DNA from: Streptosporangiales bacterium
GTDB lineage: Bacteria; Actinomycetota; Actinomycetes; Streptosporangiales; Streptosporangiaceae
Length of the DNA: 42,196 nucleotides
Assembly (NCBI GenBank): GCA_009380095.1
Contig: WHSL01000024.1
Coordinates: 1 to 42,196 of the forward strand
Reading direction: 5' to 3'
Positions within the stretch are counted from its first letter, which is position 1. Each line of letters begins with the position of its first letter. Made by a program: the position numbers and the translations under genes. Positions 17,047-25,005 of this stretch are shown here, in pieces. The notes beneath the pieces were generated by a model. The model was not told where the DNA came from, did not search any database, and worked only from the letters and a program-made list of their open reading frames with translations.

Positions 17047-17711
17047 ACGTTCCGGTACGGACAGTCCGGCTGCGTGCGGGCGCCGTCGACCTGGACGGTG
17101 ACCTGACCGTGCCGGCCCAGGCGCGGGGCATGGTGGTGTTCGCGCACGGCAGCGGGAGCGGGCGGGCCAGCCCGCGCGGCAGGTCGGTGGCCGCCATGCT
17201 GCACGGCGCGGGGTTCGCCACGCTGCTGTTCGATCTGCTCACCCCCGAGGAGGCGCGCTCCGAGCAGGAGCGCGCGCTCACCTTCGACATCGGCCTGCTG
17301 GCCGGCCGGCTCGGCGAGGCCGTGGGCTGGGTACGCACCGAGTACGCCGACTCCTTCGGCGCGGCCGCCGCGCCGGTGGGGCTGTTCGGCGCGAGCACCG
17401 GCGCCGCCGCCGCGCTCTCCGTGGCGGCGCGGCGGCCCGGTGACGTCGCGGCCGTGGTCTCCCGGGGTGGCCGGCCCGATCTCGCGGCCGGCGCGCTGGG
17501 CTCCGTACGGGCCCCCACGCTGCTGATCGTGGGCGGCGCGGACCGCGAGGTGGCGGTGCTCAACGAACGCGCCGCGCGCGAGCTCGGCTGTCACAACCGG
17601 CTGGCCGTCGTGCCGGGCGCGGGGCACCTCTTCGCGGAGCCCGGCGCACTGCACGAGGTGGCCCGTCTCACCACGGACTGGTACCGGCGGCACCTTTCGT
17701 CCGGGCCGTGA
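17043..17711 (+). CDS. Alpha/beta hydrolase (dienelactone hydrolase-like)
   Basis: The 222-residue cytoplasmic hydrolase has the nucleophile elbow GASTG with Ser118, the probable acid in IVGGADREV and the catalytic His in VPGAGHLF, giving a full triad. The oxyanion region is VVFAHGSGSGR. The GTG start overlaps the stop of the phosphoribosyltransferase gene, so the two proteins are made together; in other species they occur as one fused protein. The substrate is unknown. An in-frame upstream extension to 16962 would run inside the preceding gene and is rejected. Confidence 0.87.
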   Translation: MNVPVRTVRLRAGAVDLDGDLTVPAQARGMVVFAHGSGSGRASPRGRSVAAMLHGAGFATLLFDLLTPEEARSEQERALTFDIGLLAGRLGEAVGWVRTEYADSFGAAAAPVGLFGASTGAAAALSVAARRPGDVAAVVSRGGRPDLAAGALGSVRAPTLLIVGGADREVAVLNERAARELGCHNRLAVVPGAGHLFAEPGALHEVARLTTDWYRRHLSSGP

Positions 17712-17719
17712 AACACGAC

Positions 17720-17749
17720 GAACCGGCGCCCTCCGAGGGGAGCCGGTTC
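17720..17749. terminator. Terminator between convergent hydrolase and whiB genes
   Basis: GAACCGGC (17720-17727) pairs with GCCGGTTC (17742-17749), extended inward by CCCTC/GAGGG and outward by CACG/CGTG. It begins eight bases past the hydrolase stop and serves both converging transcripts. Confidence 0.65.
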
Positions 17750-17802
17750 CGTGTGTACTTGATGCAGCTGACGCGTGCCGGGGAAGGGGCAGCGGGTCTG
17801 GG

Positions 17803-18102
17803 TCAGGCGGCGTTGGCGCGGCGCATGCGACGACGCCGCTCCGAGGCGCGCTCGTCCTCGTTCAGTGCCCCCCACGTGCCGTACTTCTCCGGCCGGGAGA
17901 TGGCGTAGTCGAGACACTCGACGCGAACGGGACACTGAGCGCAGATGGCCTTGGCCTTGCGCTCCCGGATCTCGCGCTCCGGCTGACGCTCACCGTCGGG
18001 GCCGAAGAAGAGAACGAGATCCTCCCCACGGCACGCGGCAGCGTCCTGCCAACCCCAGCTCGGGCGGGGGCGTAGAGCGGCCTGCCGACGTACCTGAGAC
18101 AT
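17803..18102 (-). CDS. WhiB-family iron-sulfur transcriptional regulator
   Basis: The 99-residue protein has the four WhiB cysteines, Cys24, Cys54, Cys57 and Cys63 (AACRGED, ICAQCPVRVECLDYA), which bind a [4Fe-4S] cluster. The conserved turn follows as GTWGAL, and then a basic tail ERRRRMRRANAA that contacts DNA. WhiB proteins work with the primary sigma factor and control development, redox and drug responses in actinobacteria. The subtype could not be assigned; the ERK-rich middle segment (REIRERKAKAICA) is unlike WhiB1, WhiB4 or WhiB7. The last glycine of the usual GxWGG turn is alanine here. A CACACGTGTG palindrome lies 88 bp upstream. Confidence 0.92.
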   Translation of the reverse strand: MSQVRRQAALRPRPSWGWQDAAACRGEDLVLFFGPDGERQPEREIRERKAKAICAQCPVRVECLDYAISRPEKYGTWGALNEDERASERRRRMRRANAA

Positions 18103-18189
18103 GGAACATCCACCTCAACTGCTGGAAGGTTCGGTGTTGGAGAACACCGCTGATGCAAGGGTTTGCGTTTTCGCGTGGGATAATCGCGC

Positions 18190-18199
18190 CACACGTGTG
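18190..18199. promoter_or_regulatory. CACACGTGTG palindrome upstream of whiB
   Basis: A 10-bp perfect palindrome in a locally AT-richer region before the whiB gene. It shares the CACACGT half-site with the inverted repeat before glgX. Function is not known. Confidence 0.3.
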
Positions 18200-18308
18200 T
18201 CCAACCACGGTGTGCAACGCGAAGCGCCGTCCGGGTGTTCCCGATGTGGTTCAGACCACTGGAAGCACAATGCCCATGTGAAGCACGATGCGGTCCGTCA
18301 GGCGTCTC

Positions 18309-19232
18309 TCACGCAAAGGCCGCAGGGGCGACGACCGCCATGCCCGCGAGCCGGTACGACATGATGCCACCCTTGCCCCCGCTCGCGCAGGGCGGGGGGC
18401 AGATTACTTTCTGAACGGTGACCGAAAACCGTTGCGCCGCAGCGCGAACGGTCGCATCGGACAGCGTGTCGCCGCAGTTCAGACGCTCGACGACGACCTC
18501 CGACAGGCCCATCAGGCCGGTGTGCTCGCGGACGAAATGTTCTGCGGCCTGAGCCGCCTCGGGGCGGCCGGAGCGCCCGCGCAGCCGTTCCAGGCAGACC
18601 TCCCCCTTCCGGTAGGCGGCCACCGCCTGGTCGGCGAAGGCCGGCGCGAGCGCGCCGTAGTACAGCCCGTGCGGCAGGCACACGAGGTTTCCGGCGAACC
18701 GGTCGCCGCCCACGTGGGTGGTCTCCCAGACGAGATCGCCGTGCCCTTCTCGGAGGTGCTGGGCCAGGGGCCGGCCCAGCCGCGCGCAGCAGGCGTTGCG
18801 CTGCGCGTGCGTGCAGACGAGCAGCACCGGCTCGGTGACCTCGGGCCCGAGGCCGGTACGGCGCCCGGCCGCCACCGCCTCCAGATCCAGCGCGTCGAGG
18901 TCGTCGAGCGCGCCGAGGGCGCGGCCCTCCAGCCACGGCTCGCCGCCCGCGGAGTGCCCCACGTAGACCTGGAACGGCGTGGCGGGACCGCGCCGCTCGC
19001 CGCGCCGCAGTGGGCGCCGGATGAGCTGCGTCCGTACCCCCGCCGCGCGGGCGCGGTCGGCGGCGCGGCGGATGGCCGGCGGCAGCGTCATCTCCTCGAC
19101 ATGCGAGCCCCACGGACCCGGGTACTCGACCAGCAGCCACGCGGACGCGCCGACGGTGGCGCTGGCCAGGGTGGGGAGTGAGCCGTCATGGCAGCCGGAC
19201 TCGTGCGTGCAGCCCCGTACCGTCTCCGCCAT
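18309..19232 (-). CDS. Sucrase/ferredoxin-like protein (thioredoxin-fold [2Fe-2S] type)
   Basis: The 307-residue protein belongs to the Suc_Fer-like family. Candidate cluster ligands are Cys140 and Cys148/149 in VCTHAQRNACCARLGRPLA and the later HVGGDRFAGNLVCLPHG (His173, Cys185). The first part, with CTHESGCHDGSLP, is less conserved, and a second cysteine pair near the C-terminus (VICPPPC) is unusual and may add a ligand. A DtxR/IdeR-type iron box lies 23 bp upstream, so expression is expected to rise when iron is scarce. This fits a role in iron or siderophore reduction better than in sugar metabolism, despite the family name. GAGGGAG precedes the ATG. Confidence 0.85.
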   Translation of the reverse strand: MAETVRGCTHESGCHDGSLPTLASATVGASAWLLVEYPGPWGSHVEEMTLPPAIRRAADRARAAGVRTQLIRRPLRRGERRGPATPFQVYVGHSAGGEPWLEGRALGALDDLDALDLEAVAAGRRTGLGPEVTEPVLLVCTHAQRNACCARLGRPLAQHLREGHGDLVWETTHVGGDRFAGNLVCLPHGLYYGALAPAFADQAVAAYRKGEVCLERLRGRSGRPEAAQAAEHFVREHTGLMGLSEVVVERLNCGDTLSDATVRAAAQRFSVTVQKVICPPPCASGGKGGIMSYRLAGMAVVAPAAFA

Positions 19233-19254
19233 GTGCTCCCTCTGTCATCGCGTG

Positions 19255-19273
19255 TTAGGTAAGCCTAAGCTAC
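19255..19273. promoter_or_regulatory. DtxR/IdeR iron box
   Basis: TTAGGTAAGCCTAAGCTAC matches the 19-bp DtxR/IdeR consensus TTAGGTTAGGCTAACCTAA at 15 positions, including the TTAGGT half and the CTAA core. It ends 23 bp before the start of the sucrase/ferredoxin-like gene on the minus strand. Confidence 0.8.
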
Positions 19274-19304
19274 ATCCTCGCGATCGCGGTGGGGAGCACC
19301 CGGC

Positions 19305-20117
19305 TCACTCGCTCGGGTAGTCGGGCGTGCCGGCGCTCACCTTGAGTATCCCGGGGAGCTCGCCGAGCTCCGCCGCGAGGTCCGCCACGCTGCCGTCTCC
19401 GTGCAGGCGCAGCGCGACGGTCGCGGCCCGCTGACCCCCGTCCTCCTCGGGGTCGCCGCGGCTCCGGCGGTCGTCGCGCCCCGGCTCGGCCGGCAGCCCG
19501 GCGCGCTCCAGGCTGAACGTCCACTCGATGTTCACCTCGGCGACGGCGAACCCGCGCTCGGCGCAGACCTCCAGGGCGCGGCGCAGCGCACCCTGGTCGT
19601 CGTCGGTGTACGTGATCCGGAGCTCGCTGGGCGCCATGCGCGACGGCGGCAGCCTGCGGCCCACCCGCAGCAGTCCGTACACGACGATGAAGTGCCCGGC
19701 GGTGACCGTGACCGCGAGGATCGGCAGCCCGGCGCCGCAGGCCATGCCGATCGCGGCCGCGAGCCACACCACGGCGGCGGTGGTCAGCCCGCGGACGAGG
19801 TCGCGCCGTACGAAGATCACGCCGCCCCCGATGAAGCCGATGCCGGAGACGATCTGCGCCGCCACCCGGGAGGGGTCCAGTATGATCAGGTTCGGCTCCA
19901 GCACGTCCCCGAAGCCGTACTTGCTGACCATCATGAACAGCGCGGACCCGAGGCCGACGAGCGTGTGCGTGCGCAGGCCGGCGGCCTTGTTGCGGAGCTC
20001 GCGCTCCATGCCGATGAGTGCGCACAGCACGATGGCGAGCAGCAACAGCGCGATCTGCGCCCACCCTTGTCCCTCGGAGAGGGAGAATGCCTCCCAGTCG
20101 ATGCGCGTGGGGATCAT
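19305..20117 (-). CDS. MgtC/SapB family membrane protein
   Basis: The 270-residue protein has the hydrophobic MgtC domain at residues about 18-150, with the family blocks ALIGMERELRNKAAGLRTHTL, cited by position near 33-53, and IVSGIGFIGGGVIF near 89-102. A soluble ACT-like C-terminal domain follows (RITYTDDDQGALRRALEVC onwards) with a polar insert of Arg/Asp/Glu residues. MgtC proteins modulate magnesium homeostasis and membrane ATP synthase in other bacteria; a magnesium transport role is not proven. The gene stands 52 bp after the MBL-fold gene and may share its transcript. No magnesium riboswitch is seen. Confidence 0.88.
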   Translation of the reverse strand: MIPTRIDWEAFSLSEGQGWAQIALLLLAIVLCALIGMERELRNKAAGLRTHTLVGLGSALFMMVSKYGFGDVLEPNLIILDPSRVAAQIVSGIGFIGGGVIFVRRDLVRGLTTAAVVWLAAAIGMACGAGLPILAVTVTAGHFIVVYGLLRVGRRLPPSRMAPSELRITYTDDDQGALRRALEVCAERGFAVAEVNIEWTFSLERAGLPAEPGRDDRRSRGDPEEDGGQRAATVALRLHGDGSVADLAAELGELPGILKVSAGTPDYPSE

Positions 20118-20169
20118 GACCGGTCACTACCCCGCCGCGCACGGTTCAGCGCCCCCCGCGGAACGCCCC

Positions 20170-20781
20170 TCAGAGGCCGACGGCCGTGCCCGGCTCCACC
20201 CGCCGGAAGTCCTCGCCGGCCATGCCGAGCCAGTTGTTCAGGACCATCAGGCCGTTCTCGTTCAGCAGGCCGTCGTGCACCGCGATGCCGCGGGCCGGCG
20301 CCACCGCGCGGCCGTAGTCGATCATCTCCGAGACCTTCATCCAGGGCGCGTTGGCCGGGATGAGCAGGGTGCCGTACGGGTCCTCGGGCACGGTCAGCGC
20401 GTCGCCGGGGTGGAAGACCTCGCCGTCCACGCCGAACCCGGTGTTGGCGATGACCGGGATGTCGGGGTGCAGCACGGCGTGCTCCTCGCCGTACACGTGC
20501 ACGTCGAAGCCGGCGGCGGTGAACGTGTCCCCGTGCCGCACGGTGTGCACCCGGTCGCCGAGCTCCGTGAGCTGCGCGGCGACGGACGCGTTCGTCCAGA
20601 CCTCCACGTCGGCGGCGGACAGCCGGGCGGCGTCGAAGTGGTCGAAGTGCTCGTGGGTGACGAGGACCGCGCCCGCGCCGTCCAGCGCGTCCGGCCGGGA
20701 CCACGCGCCCGGGTCGATGACCAGGGCCTGGCCGTCCTTCTCCAGCCGCACGCAGGCGTGCTCCAACTTGGTCAGCCGCAT
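20170..20781 (-). CDS. MBL-fold metallo-hydrolase (UlaG-like)
   Basis: The 203-residue protein has the metallo-beta-lactamase metal motif THEHFDHFD at residues 42-50, an opening MRLTKLEHACVRLE, and later GEEHAVLHPDIPV, VFHPGDAL and a C-terminal block with NWLGMAGEDF. These place it in the small UlaG-like branch of cytoplasmic hydrolases. The substrate is unknown. The ATG at 20781 was chosen; the long in-frame extension upstream crosses the divergent promoter and part of the next gene. It is divergent from the MpaB/DUF2236 gene, with 166 bp between the starts. Confidence 0.87.
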   Translation of the reverse strand: MRLTKLEHACVRLEKDGQALVIDPGAWSRPDALDGAGAVLVTHEHFDHFDAARLSAADVEVWTNASVAAQLTELGDRVHTVRHGDTFTAAGFDVHVYGEEHAVLHPDIPVIANTGFGVDGEVFHPGDALTVPEDPYGTLLIPANAPWMKVSEMIDYGRAVAPARGIAVHDGLLNENGLMVLNNWLGMAGEDFRRVEPGTAVGL

Positions 20782-20947
20782 GAGCGCCTCCCTCGGGTCG
20801 CGACGCGATCGGTCCCACGCCGATCCTCTCGCACATCCGGCTGTGCTCGCTCCTCTGGCGCGAGGCCATGGCCCGGGATAACGTGACAGCAATGGTGTGA
20901 CATAGGCTCCGCACTGTGCGATCCTCGGCGTGGGAGGGCGATGCGCG

Positions 20948-21781
20948 ATGCAGGACGACGGTCTGTTCGGCCCGGACTCGATCACCTGGCGGGTGCACAT
21001 GGAGCCGATCCTGTGGATCGGCGGCTTCCGGGCGCTGCTGCTGCAGGCCCTCCATCCGCGCACGATGCGCGGCACCGCGCAGAACTCGATGCTGATGGAT
21101 CCGCGCGAGGCGATGGGCCGGTTCGAGCGGACCACCGAGTTCGTCACCATCCGCACGTACGGCACCCTCGCCGAGGTCGAACGGGCCGGTCGCCGGGTGC
21201 GCAAGCTGCACGGCAAGCTCACCGCGTACGACCCCGACACCGACTCCACGTTCCGGATCGACGAGCCCGAGGGCCTGCTCTGGGTGCACTGCGGGGAGAT
21301 CGACTCGTACGTGGACGTGGCGCTCCGCTCCGGCGTGCTGACCGCCGAGGAGGCCGACCGGTACGTGGCCGAGAGCCGCCGCGCCGCCGAGGTGGTGGGC
21401 ATCCCCGCCGCCGACGCCCCCGGCTCCGTGGCCGAGCTGCGGGACTACCACACGGAGATGCGGCCCAGGATCTACGCCTGCGAGGAGGCCAGGCGCGGCC
21501 TGTGGCGGATGATCAACCCCGCGGTGCCGCGGGACAGGCTGGCGCTGAAGCTCGCCGCGCCGCCGCTGGCCACGCTGGCGTTCTCCACGCTGCCGCGATG
21601 GGCCCGGCGGATGTACGGCTTCCCCGCGCTGCCCACCACGGACCTGAGCACCACGCTCACCCTGCGCGCGCTCCGGCGGAGCGCCCGGCTGCTGCCCGAG
21701 ATGCAGGGGCCGGAGCACATGGAGCGCGCCCGCCGGCGCATGCGCGAGCACGCCGAGGCCCAGGCCGCCGCGGCCGCCTGA
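20948..21781 (+). CDS. Oxygenase MpaB / DUF2236 family protein
   Basis: The 277-residue protein is typical of this family. DSITWRVHMEPILWIGG and LLLQALHPRTMRG open it, then FERTTEFVTIRTYGT and the block EGLLWVHCGEIDSYVDV with likely heme- or metal-binding histidines. The centre is helical. Members include the mycotoxin-degrading MpaB and latex clearing protein-like enzymes, but most actinobacterial copies have no known substrate. The ATG at 20948 is preceded by GGGAGGGCG; the in-frame GTG at 20930 is upstream of this site. The stop codon lies within a 23-bp tandem repeat. Confidence 0.87.
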   Translation: MQDDGLFGPDSITWRVHMEPILWIGGFRALLLQALHPRTMRGTAQNSMLMDPREAMGRFERTTEFVTIRTYGTLAEVERAGRRVRKLHGKLTAYDPDTDSTFRIDEPEGLLWVHCGEIDSYVDVALRSGVLTAEEADRYVAESRRAAEVVGIPAADAPGSVAELRDYHTEMRPRIYACEEARRGLWRMINPAVPRDRLALKLAAPPLATLAFSTLPRWARRMYGFPALPTTDLSTTLTLRALRRSARLLPEMQGPEHMERARRRMREHAEAQAAAAA

Positions 21782-21865
21782 GTCACCGCCTCGCAACCGC
21801 CTGAGCCACCGCCTCGCAACCGCCTGAGCGGCCGCGTCGCGGCCGCCCGAACTGCCGCGTCAGGG
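21774..21865. repeat. Four decaying 23-bp tandem units over a stop codon
   Basis: Units begin at 21774, 21797, 21820 and 21843, with heads CCGCCTGAGTCACC, CCGCCTGAGCCACC, CCGCCTGAGCGGCC and CCGCCCGAACTGCC. The first two differ at one base; the later two have drifted. The TGA of the first unit is the stop of the MpaB/DUF2236 gene. The remaining DNA to 21958 shows no gene. Confidence 0.8.
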
Positions 21866-21958
21866 AGACTCCCGCCACAGCGGCGGCCCGGCCATTGGCC
21901 GTCCGTACGCGGCGGGGGAGAATCGGCCAGGGACGTGAGTCGTCGGGCGGGAGTGAAC

Positions 21959-22630
21959 ATGAGCGTGCACGCGGAGCCGGTGCCGGGCGCGGGACGGGCG
22001 GACGGCGGCCACGTCGAGGTGGCCGGTGAGCAGGAGCTACGGGAGATCCTCGGCGAGCCGATGGACCGGGCGATCACCAAGGAGCGCGCGACGCTGCACC
22101 CGCACCACGTCGCGTGGATCGAGCGCTCGCCGTTCTGCCTGATCGCCACGTCCGACGCCGAGGGCCGGTGCGACGTCTCGCCCAAGGGCGACCCGCCCGG
22201 CTTCGTGAAGGTGCTCGACGAACGCACCCTCGCCATCCCCGAGCGGCCCGGCAACCGGCGGGCCGACGGCTATCTCAACATGCTGGCCAACCCGCGCATC
22301 GGGCTGATCTTCTTCGTGCCCGGCCGGGAGGACACGCTGCGCGTCAACGGCACGGTCCGGATCCTCCGCGACGCGCCGTTCTTCGACCTGATGGAGGTCA
22401 AGGGGCACCGTCCCCAGCTCGCGCTGCTGGTCGGCACCGAGGAGATCTTCTTCCACTGCGCCAAGGCATTCAAGCGCTCGCGGCTGTGGAAGCACGAGGA
22501 GTGGCCCGACCCCGCGGAGCTGCCCTCGGTGGCCCGGCTCAGCAAGGACATCGCCGCCCCGGAGACCGACCTCGCCGAGCTGGAGCGGTACTACGGGCCC
22601 GAGTACGAAAAGAAGCTGTACGGCTACTGA
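21959..22630 (+). CDS. PPOX-class FMN-dependent flavoprotein (MSMEG_1061-like)
   Basis: The 223-residue protein belongs to the pyridoxamine 5'-phosphate oxidase-like split-barrel group. Typical blocks are the core CLIATSDAEGRCDVSPKGD near residue 60, LDERTLAIPERPGNRRADGY near 89 and NPRIGLIFFVPGREDTLRVNG near 114. A C-terminal segment follows that contains FFHCAKAFKRSRLW. Relatives bind FMN or F420-like flavins and reduce diverse substrates; none can be named here. The ATG at 21959 has CGGGAG six bases upstream; GTG at 21935 is in frame and less well placed. Confidence 0.86.
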   Translation: MSVHAEPVPGAGRADGGHVEVAGEQELREILGEPMDRAITKERATLHPHHVAWIERSPFCLIATSDAEGRCDVSPKGDPPGFVKVLDERTLAIPERPGNRRADGYLNMLANPRIGLIFFVPGREDTLRVNGTVRILRDAPFFDLMEVKGHRPQLALLVGTEEIFFHCAKAFKRSRLWKHEEWPDPAELPSVARLSKDIAAPETDLAELERYYGPEYEKKLYGY

Positions 22631-23110
22631 TCCGGCGTACGGGCGTTCCCTTCGCGCTTCCGGAAGCGTTCACGCGGCTCTCCGACACATTCGCGCGCCA
22701 TTTGCCGGAAACGCGAATATGACACGGGAAATTGCGATGACGCTTTATGGCGCCGCTCGGTGCACGTGGCCCGCGGTCCGGATTCGGCCACGGCGACTCC
22801 GGTAAAACCCCTGCTTACGGCCGTGCGCGTGCGGCCTGCGGGAACTCCTTTGATACGGCTCTGCAACACATCCCTGGCCGACTTGTGCGCCTTCCTGGGC
22901 CCCTTACGGAGCGTGGCCGGAGCGTTAACATGATGCTCGCGTCGCTCTCCCGCTCGGACGGCGTAGAAATTCCAGGCGTTCAGGGGAGGTTCGTCTGGCA
23001 TCCCGCCGGGCGGCATTACGCGCCCAACAGGTCACGTGAATCGGCGGAAACGCCGGAATGGCCGCGGCCGGTCTCGACGGGGGACCGGACTCGAACGGGA
23101 GAGCGTATCA
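22631..23110. other. 480-bp intergenic region before the nucleotide-sugar dehydrogenase
   Basis: No supportable gene. It contains the palindrome at 22655, a moderately AT-rich stretch around 22690-22755, and a CGGCG-GAAA-CGCCG hairpin with a GNRA loop at 23042-23055, 55 bp upstream of the next start. An in-frame run of codons leading into the dehydrogenase lacks a start with a ribosome-binding site. The length suggests a regulated 5' untranslated region. Confidence 0.45.
22655..22668. terminator. Palindrome behind the PPOX gene
   Basis: CGCTTCCGGAAGCG is a perfect 14-bp palindrome, 24 bp after the stop. As RNA it would form a short hairpin with a CCGG-type loop. No strong U-run follows, so termination is only likely. 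Confidence 0.4.
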
Positions 23111-24487
23111 ATGACTTCGATCCACCAGTCCGAGATGCTCGGCGAGCCGGTCGGGGGGCCGGCGAGAGGGCCGGTCGCCGAGCCGGTGTACATGGCCGGC
23201 GGGGCCCCGGCGTTAGGGGCGGTGCCCGACACCGCGGGCGCGGTCGTCGGCATCGTGGGCCTCGGCTACGTGGGCCTGCCCACCGCGCTGGCGCTCGCCG
23301 AGGCGGGCTCCACGGTGATCGGCTGTGACGTCAGCGAGGCCCGGCTGGCCGACATCGCGTCCGGCGCGGTGGACCTGCTGGAGACCGACCACGCGCGGCT
23401 GCGCCGGCAGCTCGGCGGCGAGCGGCTGCGGCTGACCGGCGATCCGGCGGCGCTGCGGGCCGCGGACACCGTGGTGATCTGCGTGCCCACGCCGGTGGAC
23501 GAGCACCTCACGCCGGACCTGAGCGCCGTGGTGGGCGCCTGCCGTACGGTCGTCCGGCACGCGGTGCCCGGCCAGCTGATCATCCTCACCTCCACCACCT
23601 ACGTCGGGTGCACCCGCGACCACCTGGTGGTGCCGCTGGCCGGGCGGGGCATGCGGGTCGGGGAGGACGTGTTCGTCGCGTTCAGCCCCGAGCGGATCGA
23701 CCCGGGCGTCGCCCTGCACGCGCAGGAGACCACGCCGCGGGTCGTCGGGGGAGTGACCCCGCGCTGCCGGGGGCGCGCCGCCGAGGCGCTGCGCCGCGTG
23801 GCGCCGTACGTGCACGCGGTCGGTTCGCCGGAGGCGGCGGAGATGACCAAGCTGCTGGAGAACTCGTTCCGCGCGGTGAACATCGCCTTCGCGAACGAGG
23901 TGGCGGAGCTGGCCCGCGAGCTCGGCCTGGACCCGGTCGAGGTGATCGACGCGGCGGCCACCAAGCCGTACGGCTTCATGCCCTTCTATCCCGGCCCCGG
24001 CGTGGGGGGGCACTGCATCCCGTGCGACCCGCACTACCTGCTCTGGCAGCTGCGGGCGCGGCGGATCCACCCGCCGGTGCTGGACGCCGCGATGACCGCG
24101 GTGGCGCTGCGCCCGTCGCGCGTGGTGGAGCGCGCCCGGGAGGTGCTCGCCGAGGCGGGCGTCCGGCTGTCCGGCGCGAAGGTGCTGGTGGTCGGCGTGG
24201 CGTACAAGCCGGGCGTGGCGGACTGGCGGGAGTCGCCGGCGCTCGCGATCCTGCGCGGGCTGCACGACGCGGGGGCGTACGCGACCTTTACGGACGCGTA
24301 CATACCGCGGCTGACGTTGCACGGCGAGGAGCTCACCTCGGAGCCGATGCCCGCGGCGGGGGACTGGGACCTGGTGCTCGTGCACACCCGGCACCCGGGT
24401 GTGGACCACGGCTGGATCGCGGACCACCCGCAGGTCCTCGACGCCACCTATCGCCTGACAGAGGTGTCGCACCGGCGGGTTCCGTGA
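23111..24487 (+). CDS. Nucleotide-sugar dehydrogenase (UDP-ManNAc/UDP-glucose dehydrogenase family)
   Basis: The enzyme oxidises the C6 hydroxyl of a UDP-sugar twice with NAD+ to give a uronic acid for surface polysaccharide. The 458-residue product has the NAD-binding GLGYVGLP (residues 50-57), VVICVPTPVDEHLTPDLSA, the substrate-domain block ENSFRAVNIAFANEVAELA, catalytic Cys302 in GVGGHCIPCDPHYL and the C-terminal domain with VGVAYKPGVADWRESPA. The IPCDPHYL form points to the WecC-like (UDP-ManNAc) branch, but substrate cannot be fixed. About 40 residues of Pro/Gly-rich sequence precede the fold. The gene has no polysaccharide neighbours and stands alone between long intergenic regions and a strong terminator. 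Confidence 0.9.
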   Translation: MTSIHQSEMLGEPVGGPARGPVAEPVYMAGGAPALGAVPDTAGAVVGIVGLGYVGLPTALALAEAGSTVIGCDVSEARLADIASGAVDLLETDHARLRRQLGGERLRLTGDPAALRAADTVVICVPTPVDEHLTPDLSAVVGACRTVVRHAVPGQLIILTSTTYVGCTRDHLVVPLAGRGMRVGEDVFVAFSPERIDPGVALHAQETTPRVVGGVTPRCRGRAAEALRRVAPYVHAVGSPEAAEMTKLLENSFRAVNIAFANEVAELARELGLDPVEVIDAAATKPYGFMPFYPGPGVGGHCIPCDPHYLLWQLRARRIHPPVLDAAMTAVALRPSRVVERAREVLAEAGVRLSGAKVLVVGVAYKPGVADWRESPALAILRGLHDAGAYATFTDAYIPRLTLHGEELTSEPMPAAGDWDLVLVHTRHPGVDHGWIADHPQVLDATYRLTEVSHRRVP

Positions 24488-24528
24488 CGTCTCCGTGCTT
24501 TTTCTTGACCGTATGTGACGAGTCTCTC

Positions 24529-24567
24529 AGTGGCGGGATCCCTTGGCGCGCAAGGGGTCCCGCCACT
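24529..24567. terminator. Strong terminator hairpin
   Basis: AGTGGCGGGATCCCTTG (24529-24545) pairs with CAAGGGGTCCCGCCACT (24551-24567) over 17 bp with one U-G wobble and a 5-base loop. It starts 41 bp past the dehydrogenase stop. Confidence 0.8.
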
Positions 24568-24629
24568 TCGTGCGCCCGGCCACCGGTCACCCTGAGTGCA
24601 CCCACCTTGACCTGCGACGGGAATGGGTT

Positions 24630-24657
24630 TTGCCAGCTCATTGCTGTCGTGTATGTT
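24630..24657 (+). promoter_or_regulatory. Predicted vegetative promoter of the NlpC/P60 gene
   Basis: TTGCCA, a 16-base spacer and TATGTT resemble the -35 and -10 boxes of a housekeeping sigma factor. A transcript from here would have a 5' region of about 340 bases that includes the riboswitch. Confidence 0.5.
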
Positions 24658-24863
24658 GGCGGCGTCGTGCGCTGAGACAGGCGCCGCTTCGCCGTACCGG
24701 TACGGCACCGAGACTGACCCCCCGGTGTCGTGGATACGTTCCCGTCGGCCGCCGGACGGCCATATCCATCAGTCACATCCCCGGGGCCTCACCCTTCGGC
24801 GGCGTACGCCGCCCGGCGGACCCTGCCCGAACGCGGGCGGCCGCCTCCCCCTGTGCCCCCGGG

Positions 24864-24985
24864 ACGCCTAATCCGCGAACGGCCGGCTCGCGGAACCGGG
24901 GACCCGATTCCTCATTGGGGTGAGTCGGCCATCGTGCCGTAGGGCGACTTCCACGCCCGAACCCGTCAGCTAACCCGGTCGGCGT
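24864..24985 (+). ncRNA. Cyclic di-AMP (ydaO-type) riboswitch
   Basis: The outer stem is formed by ACGCC (24864-24868) and GGCGT (24981-24985). Inside, the ydaO/yuaA hallmarks occur in order: AATCCGCG, GGAACCGGGGACCC, GGGGTGAGTC, GTAGGGCGAC and, most telling, CCGAACCCGTCAGCTAACC. This class binds c-di-AMP and in actinobacteria often precedes cell-wall hydrolase genes of the NlpC/P60 and Rpf type; ligand binding usually turns expression off. It ends 20 bp before the start codon, so the switch could hide the ribosome-binding site GAAAGGTG. Confidence 0.9.
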
Positions 24986-25005
24986 GCGTGGAAGAAAGGT
25001 GCATC

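Noticed and set aside
21774-21865. CRISPR-like repeats
   Set aside because: The 23-bp units are adjacent without spacers, so this is a simple tandem repeat.
22922-23110. N-terminal extension of the nucleotide-sugar dehydrogenase
   Set aside because: Open upstream codons exist, but the fold starts well after 23111 and no upstream start has a suitable site.
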